From Pleodorina starrii (lineage: Eukaryota > Chlorophyta > Chlorophyceae > Chlamydomonadales > Volvocaceae), in the NCBI GenBank assembly GCA_030267565.1, contig BRXU01000015.1, positions 2,355,001 through 2,419,000 on the forward strand: a DNA stretch of 64,000 bases, read 5' to 3'. How positions within the stretch are numbered: position 1 is the stretch's first letter; each line of letters begins with the position of its first letter. A program made the translations under genes and the position numbers. Shown piece after piece: positions 24,750 to 34,274 of this stretch. Under the pieces are notes generated by a model. The model did not search any database and was not told the DNA's origin. It saw only the letters and a list, made by a program, of their open reading frames with translations.

Positions 24750-26588
24750 GGCCGCATGCCACCCTGGCTGGCTGGCTGGCTGGGGGGGGGGGGAACGGGG
24801 GAGGATGAACGGGAGGCAGTCGGGGAGGCAGTCTGGTTGACCGGCGGGTGAGCTGACATACGGTAGCAGGGGGTGGGAGGCGAAGGCGGGGTGGCGCCAG
24901 ATGCGCGCGATGGGTGGGCGGATAGATGGATGGATGGGAGAGAGGGGCAACAGGAGTCGCGGATGAAGTGGTTTGGCGGATGAGACATTGGCAGAGTGTC
25001 GTTCGTAGCGTGTTGTGTTGTTGCCCTGCTGTAGGGCCCTGTAGCAGCTGGTCGCAGATGTTGCACCGCACGGCATGTTTGTGAGCACGAGGAGGGTGGT
25101 GGTGGTGGTGGGGAGGGCGGGGTAGAGCTCGGGCGTCTGTGGTCTTATGAGGGGGCAGGGAGTCCTTGAGGTGTGCAGAAGGTAGAGGGGAAAAAGGTAA
25201 AGGGGATAGCGCTCAGGTTCTTTCGTCATAGGGGCAACGACCTGAACACGTGATGTGATACGAGGGGTGCTGTTTGCTGCTGGCGCCAAGCCACTAGCGC
25301 AAGGGTGAGTGCGAGGGTTGCGAGGGTGCTCAGCGTCGAGACATTTTTGTTGGCCTTGCCTTTTTGTGTGTGATGAGACATGAGAGGATGTGCGTGGTGA
25401 AAGAGCGGAGGCGGGGTCAGTTGGTGCGAATGTGTATTTGTTTTGAAGGGTTTGCCGAGCAGTGGGGAGGGACAGTGCCCGTGGGGTGACACGAGTGCGA
25501 GTGCACGTGTTCGTACCTCGTACTTGTATTCGTACGTCTGGGGATGGACGAGCGCCACGTGCTCAGTGGCATTGAGGCTACGGCGCAACAGTGCGACCTC
25601 AGTGCGGCGTTGGGTTAGTGGTGAAGTGGGGGTTGTTTCGGCTGGCGGGACGCACTGAGCCGTGCCATTGCAAGGGATGGCACGTCGTTCGCGTGGCTCT
25701 GCGAACCAACCACCGGTCCACCGCACCCCCCTAGTGGCCAAATGAGCTGTCTCGCCGGCAGCGCGCCAAGAATGCTGCCGGTGCACTGCACGGCCGCAAC
25801 TGAGCAGGCCGGGCGGCCTAACCAGAAACCCGCGGAGCCGGCCCCAGACACGGGCCCAGGAGCCAGCCCCGGCCCGGCTGCTGGCTCGTGCGGACACACT
25901 GCACGAAAGAGCGTATGACAGGAAAACCTCGCGGCCACCTCGCTCAAGCCCTAATCTGCCCGCCTGCCTGCGCCTGCCCAGGGATAAACACGCCTGCCTT
26001 GGAGAAGGACTGATCAGCCAGATCTCCTACACCCCGCTCCCCCCCTCGGTCCTGCTGATAACCCCTTATGTACAAGTCAACAAGGCTGGAGGCATGTTCT
26101 GCGTCTATACACTAAGGCACTATTGAATATGGCCGCGTCACACCGGCCTACACAAATATATCTTTCAATTACCCAATAACCCAGCCTTTCCGCGCAGGCA
26201 TCCTTTCCGCACACATTATCCTTTCGCTATAATGCAAGGAGTTATCCATATGCCATCCCTTATTAAGACCCCCCCTATACGTGGATAACCCCCCACCCCC
26301 CGCCGGCTCTCGACGGGCACACAAGCCGTGTCATCCGCCCGGCCTCTCGCCCTCCCGCCCGTCCATCCATCCGTCCGGTGCGATCGGGGTACAGACGTAA
26401 CCTGGTTCGTTCACTGCCAGCAGCCCGTCTGCGGTTGGTCGGTCTGGGTGGGCGTTCCGTCAGTCAAGTCGCATCCTATTCCCTCCAGCTCCCCGCTCCC
26501 TGACCCGGGCTGACTTGCCCTGCAGCTTCCCTCCCCCCCTGGCACCCCTGGCCCTCCCCCCCTGGCCATTGTCCTGCATGGTCCGCTG
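24750..26588. other. Convergent intergenic region between RF3 and ARL2 pseudogene
   Basis: No supported gene. It contains the RF3 3' UTR and, on the other strand, downstream sequence of the ARL2 copy. A copy of a 21-bp dispersed repeat (CCTATACGTGGATAACCCCC) lies at 26274-26294. The left edge of the duplicated ARL2/ferredoxin unit is near 26467. Confidence 0.45.
26274..26294 (+). repeat. Dispersed repeat CCTATACGTGGATAACCCCC, intergenic copy
   Basis: Matches the word at 23262-23283 in an intergenic location downstream of RF3, so the repeat is not tied to introns. Confidence 0.8.
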
Positions 26589-26738
26589 CTAAGAAAAGAA
26601 GTAAACCCGTGAGGACATGTCTCTAATTATGAAGTCGAACCCCTCCAGCAAGCCCGTGCTATCCACCGCGCTACAGTCGACCATCCGGCAGCGCCGCTTG
26701 GTGATGGAGCCAATGCGCAGCGCCTGTGGGGCCCGGTG

Positions 26739-26912
26739 GGCGGGATAGGCAGGGGGCGGGTTAGGCAGGGGGCGGGGTAGGCAGGGGGCGAGGTAGGCAG
26801 GGGGCGAGGTAGGCAGGGGGCGAGGTAGGCAGGGGGGGGGTTAGGCAGGGGGCGGGTTAGGCAGGGGGCGAGGTAGGCAGGGGGCAAGGTAGGCAGGGGG
26901 CAAGGTGGGCAG
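26739..26912. repeat. 15-bp minisatellite in ARL2 copy 1 intron 4
   Basis: About eleven to twelve units of GGTAGGCAGGGGGCG and close variants. The same array is shorter in the right copy (30940-31046). Confidence 0.9.
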
Positions 26913-28109
26913 GATATGTCAGGCAAAACCGCAGCGGTGGAAAGGAGCGGTGGCGGGGGTGGCAGGAGGGCCGCACGCCAATCGTAGTTCCCACTTCTCG
27001 CTGCCATGCAGAAGCGCTACCGGTGAGGACAGCCGCCAGCGCACGGCAGGCGCGCGCCCTGCCCAGGCTGCCATTCGGCCAGGAGGCTGGGGCCCGAGGG
27101 GGGGGGCCGAGGGGAGAGGCGCACAATGCAGCAGGTCGCCCCTATAACCCCAACGACGCCCACTCACTCCAGCCCCATGCACCCGATGAGTACCGTATCG
27201 TGCCGCCCACCCGGGACCCTCGACTAATCCTAAAAGCCCCATCCGCCCCCTCACTGCTGACCTTCTCAAGCTCCTCAGCGGGCAGCGCCGTGATTATGTC
27301 CTGCTTGTTGGCGAATATGAAAACCGAGGCGCCGAACAGCTACTCCTCCTTCAGCAGCTTGTGAAGCTCCTCTCTACAGGAAGCGGAGGGAGCCGGCAAG
27401 AATGTAAGAGGTACCGGTAATGTGAGATATGAGCCCCCTGCCCCCGGGGCCGGGGCCAGGGCCGGGGCCAGGGGTGGTCGACAGGCGGCTCCGGTCACGT
27501 AAGCGATATGGGGCCGGAAAGGGGCTACTTGTGGCGGTTCGGCATCGGCCTCGAGAGTGAGGGATACGGGATGCCAGGAGAGGGTCCCGGGGAGGAAAGG
27601 ACGGGACGGGCGAGCCGGTGGGGGGGCACGGGGCAGCGGCGACGCGGCCAAGAGAGGAGGGGAGGGGAGAGGAGGGCAGCGGACAGCGCAGGGCCGGCAG
27701 GCAGGGCCGGCAACAGGCGTGCGGGCAGTTCGCGTACACAGCGGCAGACTGCTGCGGAGGCGCCTCCGTAAAAGGAGGAAGGCGCGCAGCGGCAAGGCCG
27801 GTCCGTGTGTGCGTAAGAGAAACATCAACGGCGAGGCATCTGAGGGGAGCGGTCGGCCGCCGAGCTGTTCTCGTCACCAACCCCCGCCCTACACCGAGAG
27901 GCCTGGCAGAGGGGATGGCGGCTCACCTGCAGGTTTTGAGCCGCGAATAGTCCGACGCATCCACGACCCAAATCAGGACGTCCGTGTTATCATAGTAGTT
28001 CTGCCAGTACCGGCGCAACAGCTTTTGTCCGCCAATATCCCAGATGGTGAACTTGTACCTGGGGGATGTGCAAGGGTGGTGTTGTGGAAGGAGGCGGTGT
28101 GCGTGGAGG

Positions 28110-29235
28110 GAAGTTAAGCTTTACGACTCGGTTTGTCCCCGTACGGTATGCCCGCGGTCGGTGTGCCGACAGGGCGGTCGCACCGCCGGGGTCTCGTAGG
28201 TTGTCGCGGTGCGCTGAGAGTTCGTGACAGTCCGAACTGTCCTGAACTCTCGTGCGCCGAGAGCCGTCGTACAGTCGGTACAGAGGACTGTACTGAACTC
28301 TCATGCATTTCATGCATTTCGCATCGCTCCTCAACAAGAGTATATTCTGTTAACACCACGTAATAAAAAGTTAATTTCTTTTAATCTATTTATGTAATTT
28401 ATGTAGACGGCTGTGATTTGGCAAACGCAGAGGAAATTGCCGAGTGGCCCTTGTCTTGCCGGCGCCAGGCGTCTACGGTGGAGACACGCCGCATGCAGGC
28501 GACGGCGCGCTCGCGATTGCTGTGTTGGAATCGCGGGCGCGGCATCGCCTGCATGCGGCGCGCTCGCGGTTCCAACAGCACAGCTGCAACGTATGCTATC
28601 CGCTGCGGCGGTGCACGCCTAATAGGCCGCGGCACAGCAAGCTAGGGCGGTGGCAAGCTCGGGGGGGTGCAAGGCGGCGGGGCGGGGCAGGGCGGCGGGG
28701 CGGCGGTGCGCAGCCGTTGCTTACGGCTTACGTTGCTTACATTAGCAGGCCAGTCGTGGGCAGGTCTGGCCATCGGCGCTGTGACAGCCGCGGCCACAAA
28801 AGCGCAGGCTGCCCGGCGGCACCGCATGCTTGGCTTGCGTGTGGCCAGGGAGCCTATCCGGCGGAAACGGGCGCGTGCGGAGGCTGGCGGCGATGAAGAG
28901 TCATCGGGGGAGGGGGACTCAGGGTGGTCAAGCAGCGAGATGCTGAGGAAGCGAGTTCTCTCCACCGGTTCTGGGAGCGAGGGCGACCGCCGCTGTCACG
29001 GCGGCGGCGGTGGCAACCGACGCGCAGGGGCGGTGCGGGCACGGGGAAGCTGCTACTGGTGTGGAAGCTGCTACTGGCCGATGAGGGATGCGAGTTCTGT
29101 CTTGTCGCGTAATGGTCATCTGCCTTGTAGTTACAACATGCAGTTAGTAGAGGGTTTTGTGGTAAGCGCGCTTCGCGCGCATACTATGTCCTTTTTTCGC
29201 GGTTTTGGCACTACCTGCATATCGGAGAATTCCCG
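28110..29235. other. Insertion of about 1.1 kb specific to the left ARL2 copy, with inverted repeats
   Basis: This sequence interrupts the alignment between the two duplication units inside ARL2 intron 2 and is absent from the right copy. It carries a perfect 14-bp inverted repeat (CCGCATGCAGGCGA at 28489-28502 and its complement at 28545-28558) with further partial inverted copies beside it, plus an AT-rich section near 28350-28410. I see no transposase or reverse-transcriptase motif. Origin as a non-autonomous mobile element is an inference. Ends are approximate. Confidence 0.6.
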
Positions 29236-29612
29236 CCACCGCTTGCCAAACGATTGCGAGGCAAGTAAAAAAGGCGGGAAAGACATAGATACCCCAACAC
29301 CAAGCCGCGCGTTCGCCCCCGGCTGGCGGTGCCCCATTTCTCTTCCGTGAACCTACCCCCTATGCTTCATCGTTATAACGTTGAATCCCAGCGTGGGGCT
29401 GACAGTCGTGATGTCCTCGCCGTTCAGCCGCTTGACAATTGTTGTTTTCCCAGCGTTTTCCAAGCCCCTACATCGTCCAAAACCTTGGCGTGTTGGCATT
29501 TATTATGCACTGGACGACAACAGCAGAGGCCTCTGTGCTGCACTTACACCATGAGGACCCGCACTTCCTTTTCTTTTGGTTTAAACCTTACAAGGAGGTT
29601 GAGAAGTCCCAT

Positions 29613-30054
29613 CCTATGGAATTGTACTTATTTGTAACGCAAAGAAGGGTATCGCAAATAAGTAAAGCAATTTTTTGTAACGTAAAATGAAGGACAGTAA
29701 GTGTGTAGGCTTTCGAAGAGAGCCTTGGACGTCAGACGGGTCAGAGTGTGCTCAGCAGCTGTTCTAGCGTTGCAGTCGCATCTCAGATCTCACCCGTTGA
29801 CCCTCATTTGAATGTGTACTGCATGGGCGGGCGCCTGAACGAGATGGACGAGAGACTGACTTTGTAGTTAGGGTCAACGGGAATTATGTTCACTATACAT
29901 GTGTGATAGCCACGCAGTACATCTTAGCAAGCCTTCGTCCCTCCTCAATGTTTGAACCGCTTCCTAACGCTGCCGTACAACCGCTCGGCGTCGATGCTGC
30001 CTTTACCGTCTAACTCGTTGTAGCTGCGCTTACAAGTGACTGTCGCATCAACTC
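29613..30054. promoter_or_regulatory. Divergent promoter, left copy
   Basis: A 442-bp interval lies between the ARL2 pseudogene ATG and the ferredoxin copy ATG. Parts match the right-copy promoter 32450-32750, including a conserved block near 29700-29730 (GTGTAGGCTTTCGAAGAGAG) and the CACTATACATGTGT word. It is longer because of an inserted stretch with 12-bp inverted repeats. Confidence 0.6.
29793..29881. mobile_element. Putative 89-bp MITE-like element with 12-bp inverted termini
   Basis: CCCGTTGACCCT at 29793-29804 is exactly complementary to AGGGTCAACGGG at 29870-29881. The segment is missing from the equivalent position of the right copy, where similarity resumes at CGGGAATT. No target-site duplication is clear, so the mobile-element call is tentative. 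Confidence 0.4.
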
Positions 30055-30341
30055 ATGCTAAGACCGCTACAAATGGAGGCCGTGAGGCGAAAGTTGACGC
30101 ATCGACAAACGAACGCGCTTCGCACGGTCGGTTCCGCGGACGCGACGCCGGCCACCCAACCGCCCCAGTCGCCACGGAGCACCGTCCGCATACAATTCCG
30201 AGGCCAAGAAATTGAGGTAGCTCGCGGGGCCAAGCTGCGCACGGCTCTGCTTAAAAGCGGCTTGACACCACACAGCGAAGGCGTGGTCTACATCAACTGC
30301 AAGGGGATTGGCTCCTGCGGCACCTGCGCGGTCGAAATTAG
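30055..30341 (+). pseudogene. [2Fe-2S] ferredoxin-like gene, left copy, first exon only
   Basis: This 287-bp exon encodes 95 codons nearly identical to exon 1 of the intact gene at 32751 (six amino-acid differences by eye). It keeps three cluster cysteines in NCKGIGSCGTCAVEI (CX5CX2C) and the GTGCGCC donor. Exons 2 and 3, which supply the fourth cysteine, are absent, because the duplication unit ends about 30 bp into the intron. On its own it cannot encode a complete ferredoxin. It could in principle splice to the exons at 33573 and 34035 as an alternative first exon. Confidence 0.8.
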
Positions 30342-30789
30342 GTGCGCCGCTGCGGTAACTGTGGCAGCACCCGCCCACACTGCTTTGCGCTCACTAGAGA
30401 CGCCCGCGCGAACTGGGTTGACGTCCCAAGCACCCACCCTTTCCTCCACACGGACGCGAACGGCCATATCCGTTCAAGGCTGCCACATCAGGCGGTACCC
30501 ACATTAGGCACTCACCGCCGGTGGGTCCCATGGGACCAACCCTCCCTCCATGCTGAGCGGACGCGAGGGAGAGTGCTGGTCTGCAGTCGGCAGGCCCGTG
30601 AGGTTCTGAGTTGACCCAGAATGCGCCAGCGCAGGATCCTAGTGGTCCCTCATTATAACTCTCGCATCCAATTCCCTCCTGCTCCCCGCTCCCTGACCCG
30701 GGCTGGCTTGCCCTGCAGCTTCCCTCCATCCCTGGCCCCCCTGGCACCCCTGGCCCTCCCCCCTGGCTATTGTCCTGCATAGTCCGCTG
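30342..30789. other. Junction between the two duplication units
   Basis: This holds the start of the truncated ferredoxin intron, about 290 bp of sequence unique to the junction, a copy of the 45-bp dispersed repeat (30625-30669) and then the left edge of the right-hand unit. No coding exon is supported. Confidence 0.5.
30625..30669 (+). repeat. 45-bp dispersed repeat, copy 2
   Basis: Matches 18180-18224 at about 42 of 45 positions. Its last bases (CTCGCATCC) coincide with the point where the right duplication unit begins to align with the left one near 26467. Confidence 0.8.
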
Positions 30790-32449
30790 CTAGGAGAAGA
30801 GGTAAATCCGTGAGGAAATGTCTTTGACCACAAAGTCAAACCCCTCCAGCAGCCCCGTGCTATCCACCGCGCTACAGTTGACCACGCGGCAGTGCCGCTT
30901 GGTGATGGAGCCAATGCGCAGCGCCTGTGGGGCCCGGTGGGCGGGTTAGGCAGGGGCCGGGGTAGGCAGGGGGCGGGGTAGGCAGGGGGCGGAGCAGGCA
31001 GGGGGCGGGATAGGCAGGGGGCGGGGTAGGCAGGGGGCGGCATAGGTAAGACGGGCCCGCAGCGGTGGTAAGGAGCTGGCGGCGGGGGAGGCAGGAGGGC
31101 AGCACGCCAATCGCAGTTCCTCCTTCTCGCTGCCATGCAGAAGCGCTACCGGCGAGGACAGCCGCCAGCGCACGGCAGGCGCGCGTCCTGCCCAGGCTGC
31201 CATTCGGCCAGGAGGCTCGGGCCCGAGGGGAGAGGCGCACAATGCAGCGACGCTCAAGGGCGGGCCCACAGCAGGTCGCCCCTATAACCCCAACGACGCC
31301 CCCTCACTCCAGCCCCATGCACCCGATGAGTACCGTATCGTGCCGCCCACCCGGGACCCCTCAACCAACCCTAAATCCCCATCCGCCCCCTCACTGCTGA
31401 CCTTCTCAAGCTCCTCAGCGGGCAGCGCCGTGGGTATGTCCTGCTTGTTGGCGAATATGAGCAGCGAGGCGCCGAACAACCGCTCCTCCTTCAGCAGGTT
31501 GTGAAGCTCGTCTCTACAGGAAGCGGAGGGAGCCCGCGAGAATGTAAAGAGGTGCCGGTAATGTGAGATGCGAGGCCCCTGCCCTGCCCTGCGGGGGCCC
31601 CTCCGTAAAAGGAGGAAGGCGCGCAGCGGCAAGGCCGGTCCGTGTGTGCGGGAGAGAAACATCAACGGCGAGGCATCTGAGGGGAGCGGTCGGCCGCCGA
31701 GCTGTCCTCGTCACCCAACCCCCGCCTTACACCGAGGCCTGGCAGAGGGGAATGGCAGCTTGCCCCGCTCACCTGCAGTCTTTGAGCCGCGAGAAGTCCG
31801 ATGCATCCACGACCCAAATCAGGGCGTCCGTTTTTTCATAGTAGTTCCGCCAGTATGGGCGCAGCGTCTTTTGTCCCCCAATATCCCAGATGTTGAGCTT
31901 GTACCTGGGGGGCGTGCCAGGGAGGTGTTGGGGAAGGAGGCGGTGTGAGTGGTGAGAGGGAAGGCAAGCGTCGCGAAGGATGCCGCCAATGGGTAGTTGC
32001 GTGGTGGGCTTTTGCGGCATAACCCCGAGAAGAATTTGAAAGAGGTTTGTTAGGGCCTGCGGGGGGTCTTAGCTGCTGCTTGCCGAACGATTGCGGGGCA
32101 AGTCCAAAAGGGCGGGAAAGACACAGACACCCCAGCACCAAGCCGCGCGCGCCCCCCTCCGCTGACGGTGCCCCAATACCTCCCGGGAGCCTACCCCTTG
32201 TATGTCATCGTCATAATGTTGAATCCCAGCGTAGGGCTGATAGTCGTGATGTCCTCGCCGTTCAGCCGCTTGACAATTGTTGTTTTCCCAGCGTTATCCA
32301 AGCCCCTACATCGTCGAATACCTTGGCGTGTCGGCATCTATCTGCACTGGATGACAACAGCAAAGGCCTCTATGCTGCACTTACACCATGAGGACCCGCA
32401 CTTCCTTTTCTTTTTGTTTAACCTTTTTAATGATGTTGAGGAGTCCCAT
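30790..32449 (-). CDS. ARL2: ARL2-like small GTPase, intact copy
   Basis: Arf-like GTPase. In eukaryotes ARL2 acts with tubulin cofactor D in tubulin folding and in release of lipidated cargo. Inferred exons: 32449-32385, 32305-32195, 31904-31773, 31513-31402, 30924-30790, giving 184 aa, the usual ARL2 length. The N-terminus [20 protein letters not shown] has the Lys/Glu-rich ARL2 form. Motifs: GLDNAGKT (P-loop), SPTLGFN (switch I), WDIGGQ (switch II start), ANKQD, and NCSAV near the end. IWVVDASD and the C-terminal DISSRIY favour ARL2 over ARL3. It is divergent with the ferredoxin gene starting 300 bp away. All splice junctions are GT-AG with consistent phases. Confidence 0.93.
30940..31046. 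repeat. 15-bp minisatellite in ARL2 copy 2 intron 4
   Basis: About seven units of GGTAGGCAGGGGGCG variants, in the same intron and position as the longer array at 26739-26912. Confidence 0.9.
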
Positions 32450-32750
32450 CCTATTGGATTGTGCTAATTGTTAGGCAAATAAGGGTAACGCGAAGAAGTA
32501 GCGCAAATAATTGTAACGTGTGTAGGCTTTCGAAGAGAGCCTTGGACGTCAGTATGTGCCCGACGGGAATTCTGCTTCGCAATCCACTATACATGTGTTA
32601 CAGCCACGCAGTAAACCTTATCATAGCAAGCCCTCGTCCCTCCTCAACTTTTCCGCTTCCTAACGCTTCCGTACGACCGCTCGGCATCGTTGCTGCCTGT
32701 ACCGTCTAACTCGTTGTAGCTGCGCCTACAAGTGACTGTCGCATCAACTC
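32450..32750. promoter_or_regulatory. Divergent promoter of intact ARL2 and ferredoxin
   Basis: A 301-bp interval lies between the two outward ATGs. Blocks shared with the left copy include the TTTCGAAGAGAG segment near 32525-32540 and CACTATACATGTGT near 32584-32597. Conservation between copies marks candidate regulatory sequence but may reflect only common ancestry. Confidence 0.6.
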
Positions 32751-34274
32751 ATGCTTAGGCGGCTACAAATGGAGGCCGTGAGGCGAAAGTTGACGCATCG
32801 ACAAACGAACGCGCTTTGCACGGTCTGTTCCGCGGACGCGACGCCGGCCACCCAACCGCTCCAGTCGCCACGGAGCACCGTCCGCATACAATTCCGAGGC
32901 CAAGAAATTGAGGTAGCTCGCGGGGCCAAGCTGCGCACGGCTCTGCTTAAAAGCGGCTTGACACCACACAGTGAAGGCGCGGTCTACATCAACTGCCGGG
33001 GCATCGGCTCCTGCGGCACCTGCGCGGTCGAAATTAGGTGCGCCGCTGCGGTACATGTGGCAGCACCCATACACCACAACCCGCAACAGGCCTCTGGGCC
33101 GCTCGTGACTGGTGCCTAAACCTGCCGGGGGCAAGCGGCCAGCGGGTGCAGGGTCAGCCGGGTCCCACGCCACGCACCCATCATGGCATAGGCTGGCACC
33201 TTACCCGCTGGCGCCCGCTGTCGGTCAAACCCACTGGCCCATGGTTAGATTTGCGCCATTGGACACCCGGGTGCCATCTCGCTGTTTCCTCATTGCTATC
33301 TGTAGCCGCTGCAGCGAACTCCGGGCTGGGGGCGGGGGCGGGCGATACCGTGTGGCTGTTGAGTGGCATGAGGGGGCGGTGGCTCTGTGCCCCCTTCGGC
33401 TGGTCGGACGTGCGATGGGAGGGGATCAGGTGGCGATTATCCAGGGGGGAACCGTCCAGCAAACCACCAACCACCAAACAGGCGAGATGGCCCTGCGCAC
33501 GCTTGGTGTCAATATGGGTAACTGCCCTAACTGGCCCCGCCCCCGCCCCCGGCCCCGCCCCTGCCCCCTCAGGGGCACCGTGCATCCCCCCGCCTGGACC
33601 ACTGCGGAGCGCCTGCGACTCAACTTCCCGCCGCACGCGCCGCCCAACAACGGCCGGCTGCGCTTGGCTTGCCAGGTGGGCACATACGAAGTACTAACCG
33701 CACCGTACACAGCACGCGGGCTTGCGCAGGGCAGGGACGCAGGGCTTGTCCGGATTCGGATCCGATTCGAATACGAATCCGGGTCCGGATGCGAATCTGT
33801 AATTGGTCGCAGTTGATGTTTGGAAGAAGCACGACCCCGGGACCATCAAGCGGGTCAGCCCCGGGCGACAACCCCCGGCTCACTCAAAAAAGCGTTACCA
33901 AGATAGCGCTTCCGCCCTCCACCAACCCACGTCGCCTCGCATACATACCGGTACTTTGCTGCGGATCTTTTGTTGTTTTTAACCATCCCACCACGCCGTT
34001 GACTCCCCGCCTCTACTGCGGGTCGTACCAACAGGTCGCCTGCATGGGTGACCTCGAAGTTGTAAAGTACGACAAGTTCTGGGGGGACGGCGACAGCCCG
34101 CTGCCGGACCTGCTGCGGTCAAAGCCGCCGGTGGTGGCGCCCCTGGGCGCGCTGGAGTTCGTGTTGGATCCGGGGGCGGCTGCCACCGGTGATGGCGGTA
34201 ACGGCGAGGGCGGGGGCGGGGGCGGCGGCAGCAGGGACGACGGCGACAGCGATCATCAAGTGGGCAAGAAATGA
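32751..34274 (+). CDS. [2Fe-2S] ferredoxin-like protein, CX5CX2C type, intact copy
   Basis: Electron carrier domain protein. Inferred exons: 32751-33037, 33573-33675, 34035-34274, giving 209 aa with consistent phases. Residues 1-40 are basic and Thr/Ala-rich, so organelle targeting is possible. The domain opens with STVRIQFRGQEIEVARG and LRTALLKSGL. Ligands are Cys82, 88 and 91 in NCRGIGSCGTC and Cys129 in LRLACQ, i.e. CX5CX2CX37C. That spacing differs from the CX4CX2C of photosynthetic ferredoxins and is nearer to adrenodoxin-like or plant NDH-associated (PnsB3/NDF4-like) ferredoxins. LRLNFPP before the last Cys resembles plant members. The tail after GALEFVLDPG is Gly/Asp/Ser-rich. Met7 is an alternative start. 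A TGTAA at 34941-34945 may be the poly(A) signal. Confidence 0.85.
33751..33797. repeat. GATTCG-rich cluster with inverted repeats in ferredoxin intron 2
   Basis: GGATTCG at 33752 and CGAATCC at 33774 are complementary, with GATCCGATTCGAATA between them. A second CGAATC follows. The sequence can fold, but no RNA family is recognised. Confidence 0.5.

Larger units (their letters stand above)
26589..29612 (-). pseudogene. ARL2: ARL2-like small GTPase, left copy, with premature stop
   Basis: Exons by homology to the right copy: 29612-29548, 29467-29357, 28058-27927, 27373-27262, 26723-26589 (555 nt, 185 codons). Splice sites and phases are intact. It starts MGLLNLLVRF and retains GLENAGKT (P-loop), WDIGGQ, NKQD and CSAV. 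Codon 114 is TAG (27342-27340), where the right copy has CGG (Arg) in KEERLFGAS, so translation would stop before the NKQD guanine-specificity motif. NKQDII also replaces NKQDIP. Many substitutions relative to the right copy change the amino acid, as expected after loss of constraint. An expressed 113-aa fragment is possible but could not bind guanine nucleotide normally. A sequencing error would have to explain changes at adjacent bases. Confidence 0.88.
26467..30370. repeat. Duplication unit, left copy (ARL2 / ferredoxin pair)
   Basis: This block aligns along its length with 30663-33070: both contain ARL2 on minus and ferredoxin exon 1 on plus in the same order, and introns, the intronic minisatellite and the intergenic promoter are also alignable. 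The left copy is longer because of an insertion of about 1.1 kb in ARL2 intron 2 (about 28110-29235) and a smaller one in the promoter. Boundaries are approximate, judged by where similarity begins and ends. Confidence 0.85.
30663..33070. repeat. Duplication unit, right copy (ARL2 / ferredoxin pair)
   Basis: The right member of the tandem duplication. It holds the intact ARL2 gene and, continuing beyond the unit, the complete ferredoxin gene, so it is likely the ancestral locus or the better-preserved copy. Confidence 0.85.

Noticed and set aside
25226..25897. 223-aa minus-strand open frame downstream of RF3
   Set aside because: Arg/Ala/His-rich composition only, no motif and no splice-supported neighbours. 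Most likely RF3 3' UTR and intergenic DNA.
26739..26912. CRISPR-like regularly spaced repeats
   Set aside because: Units are contiguous 15-mers with no spacers, located in an intron of a eukaryotic gene and shared with its paralogue.
33751..33797. tRNA T-arm-like GATTCGAAT sequence
   Set aside because: No D-arm, anticodon arm or acceptor stem could be built around it. It is better explained as a simple GATTCG-type repeat.
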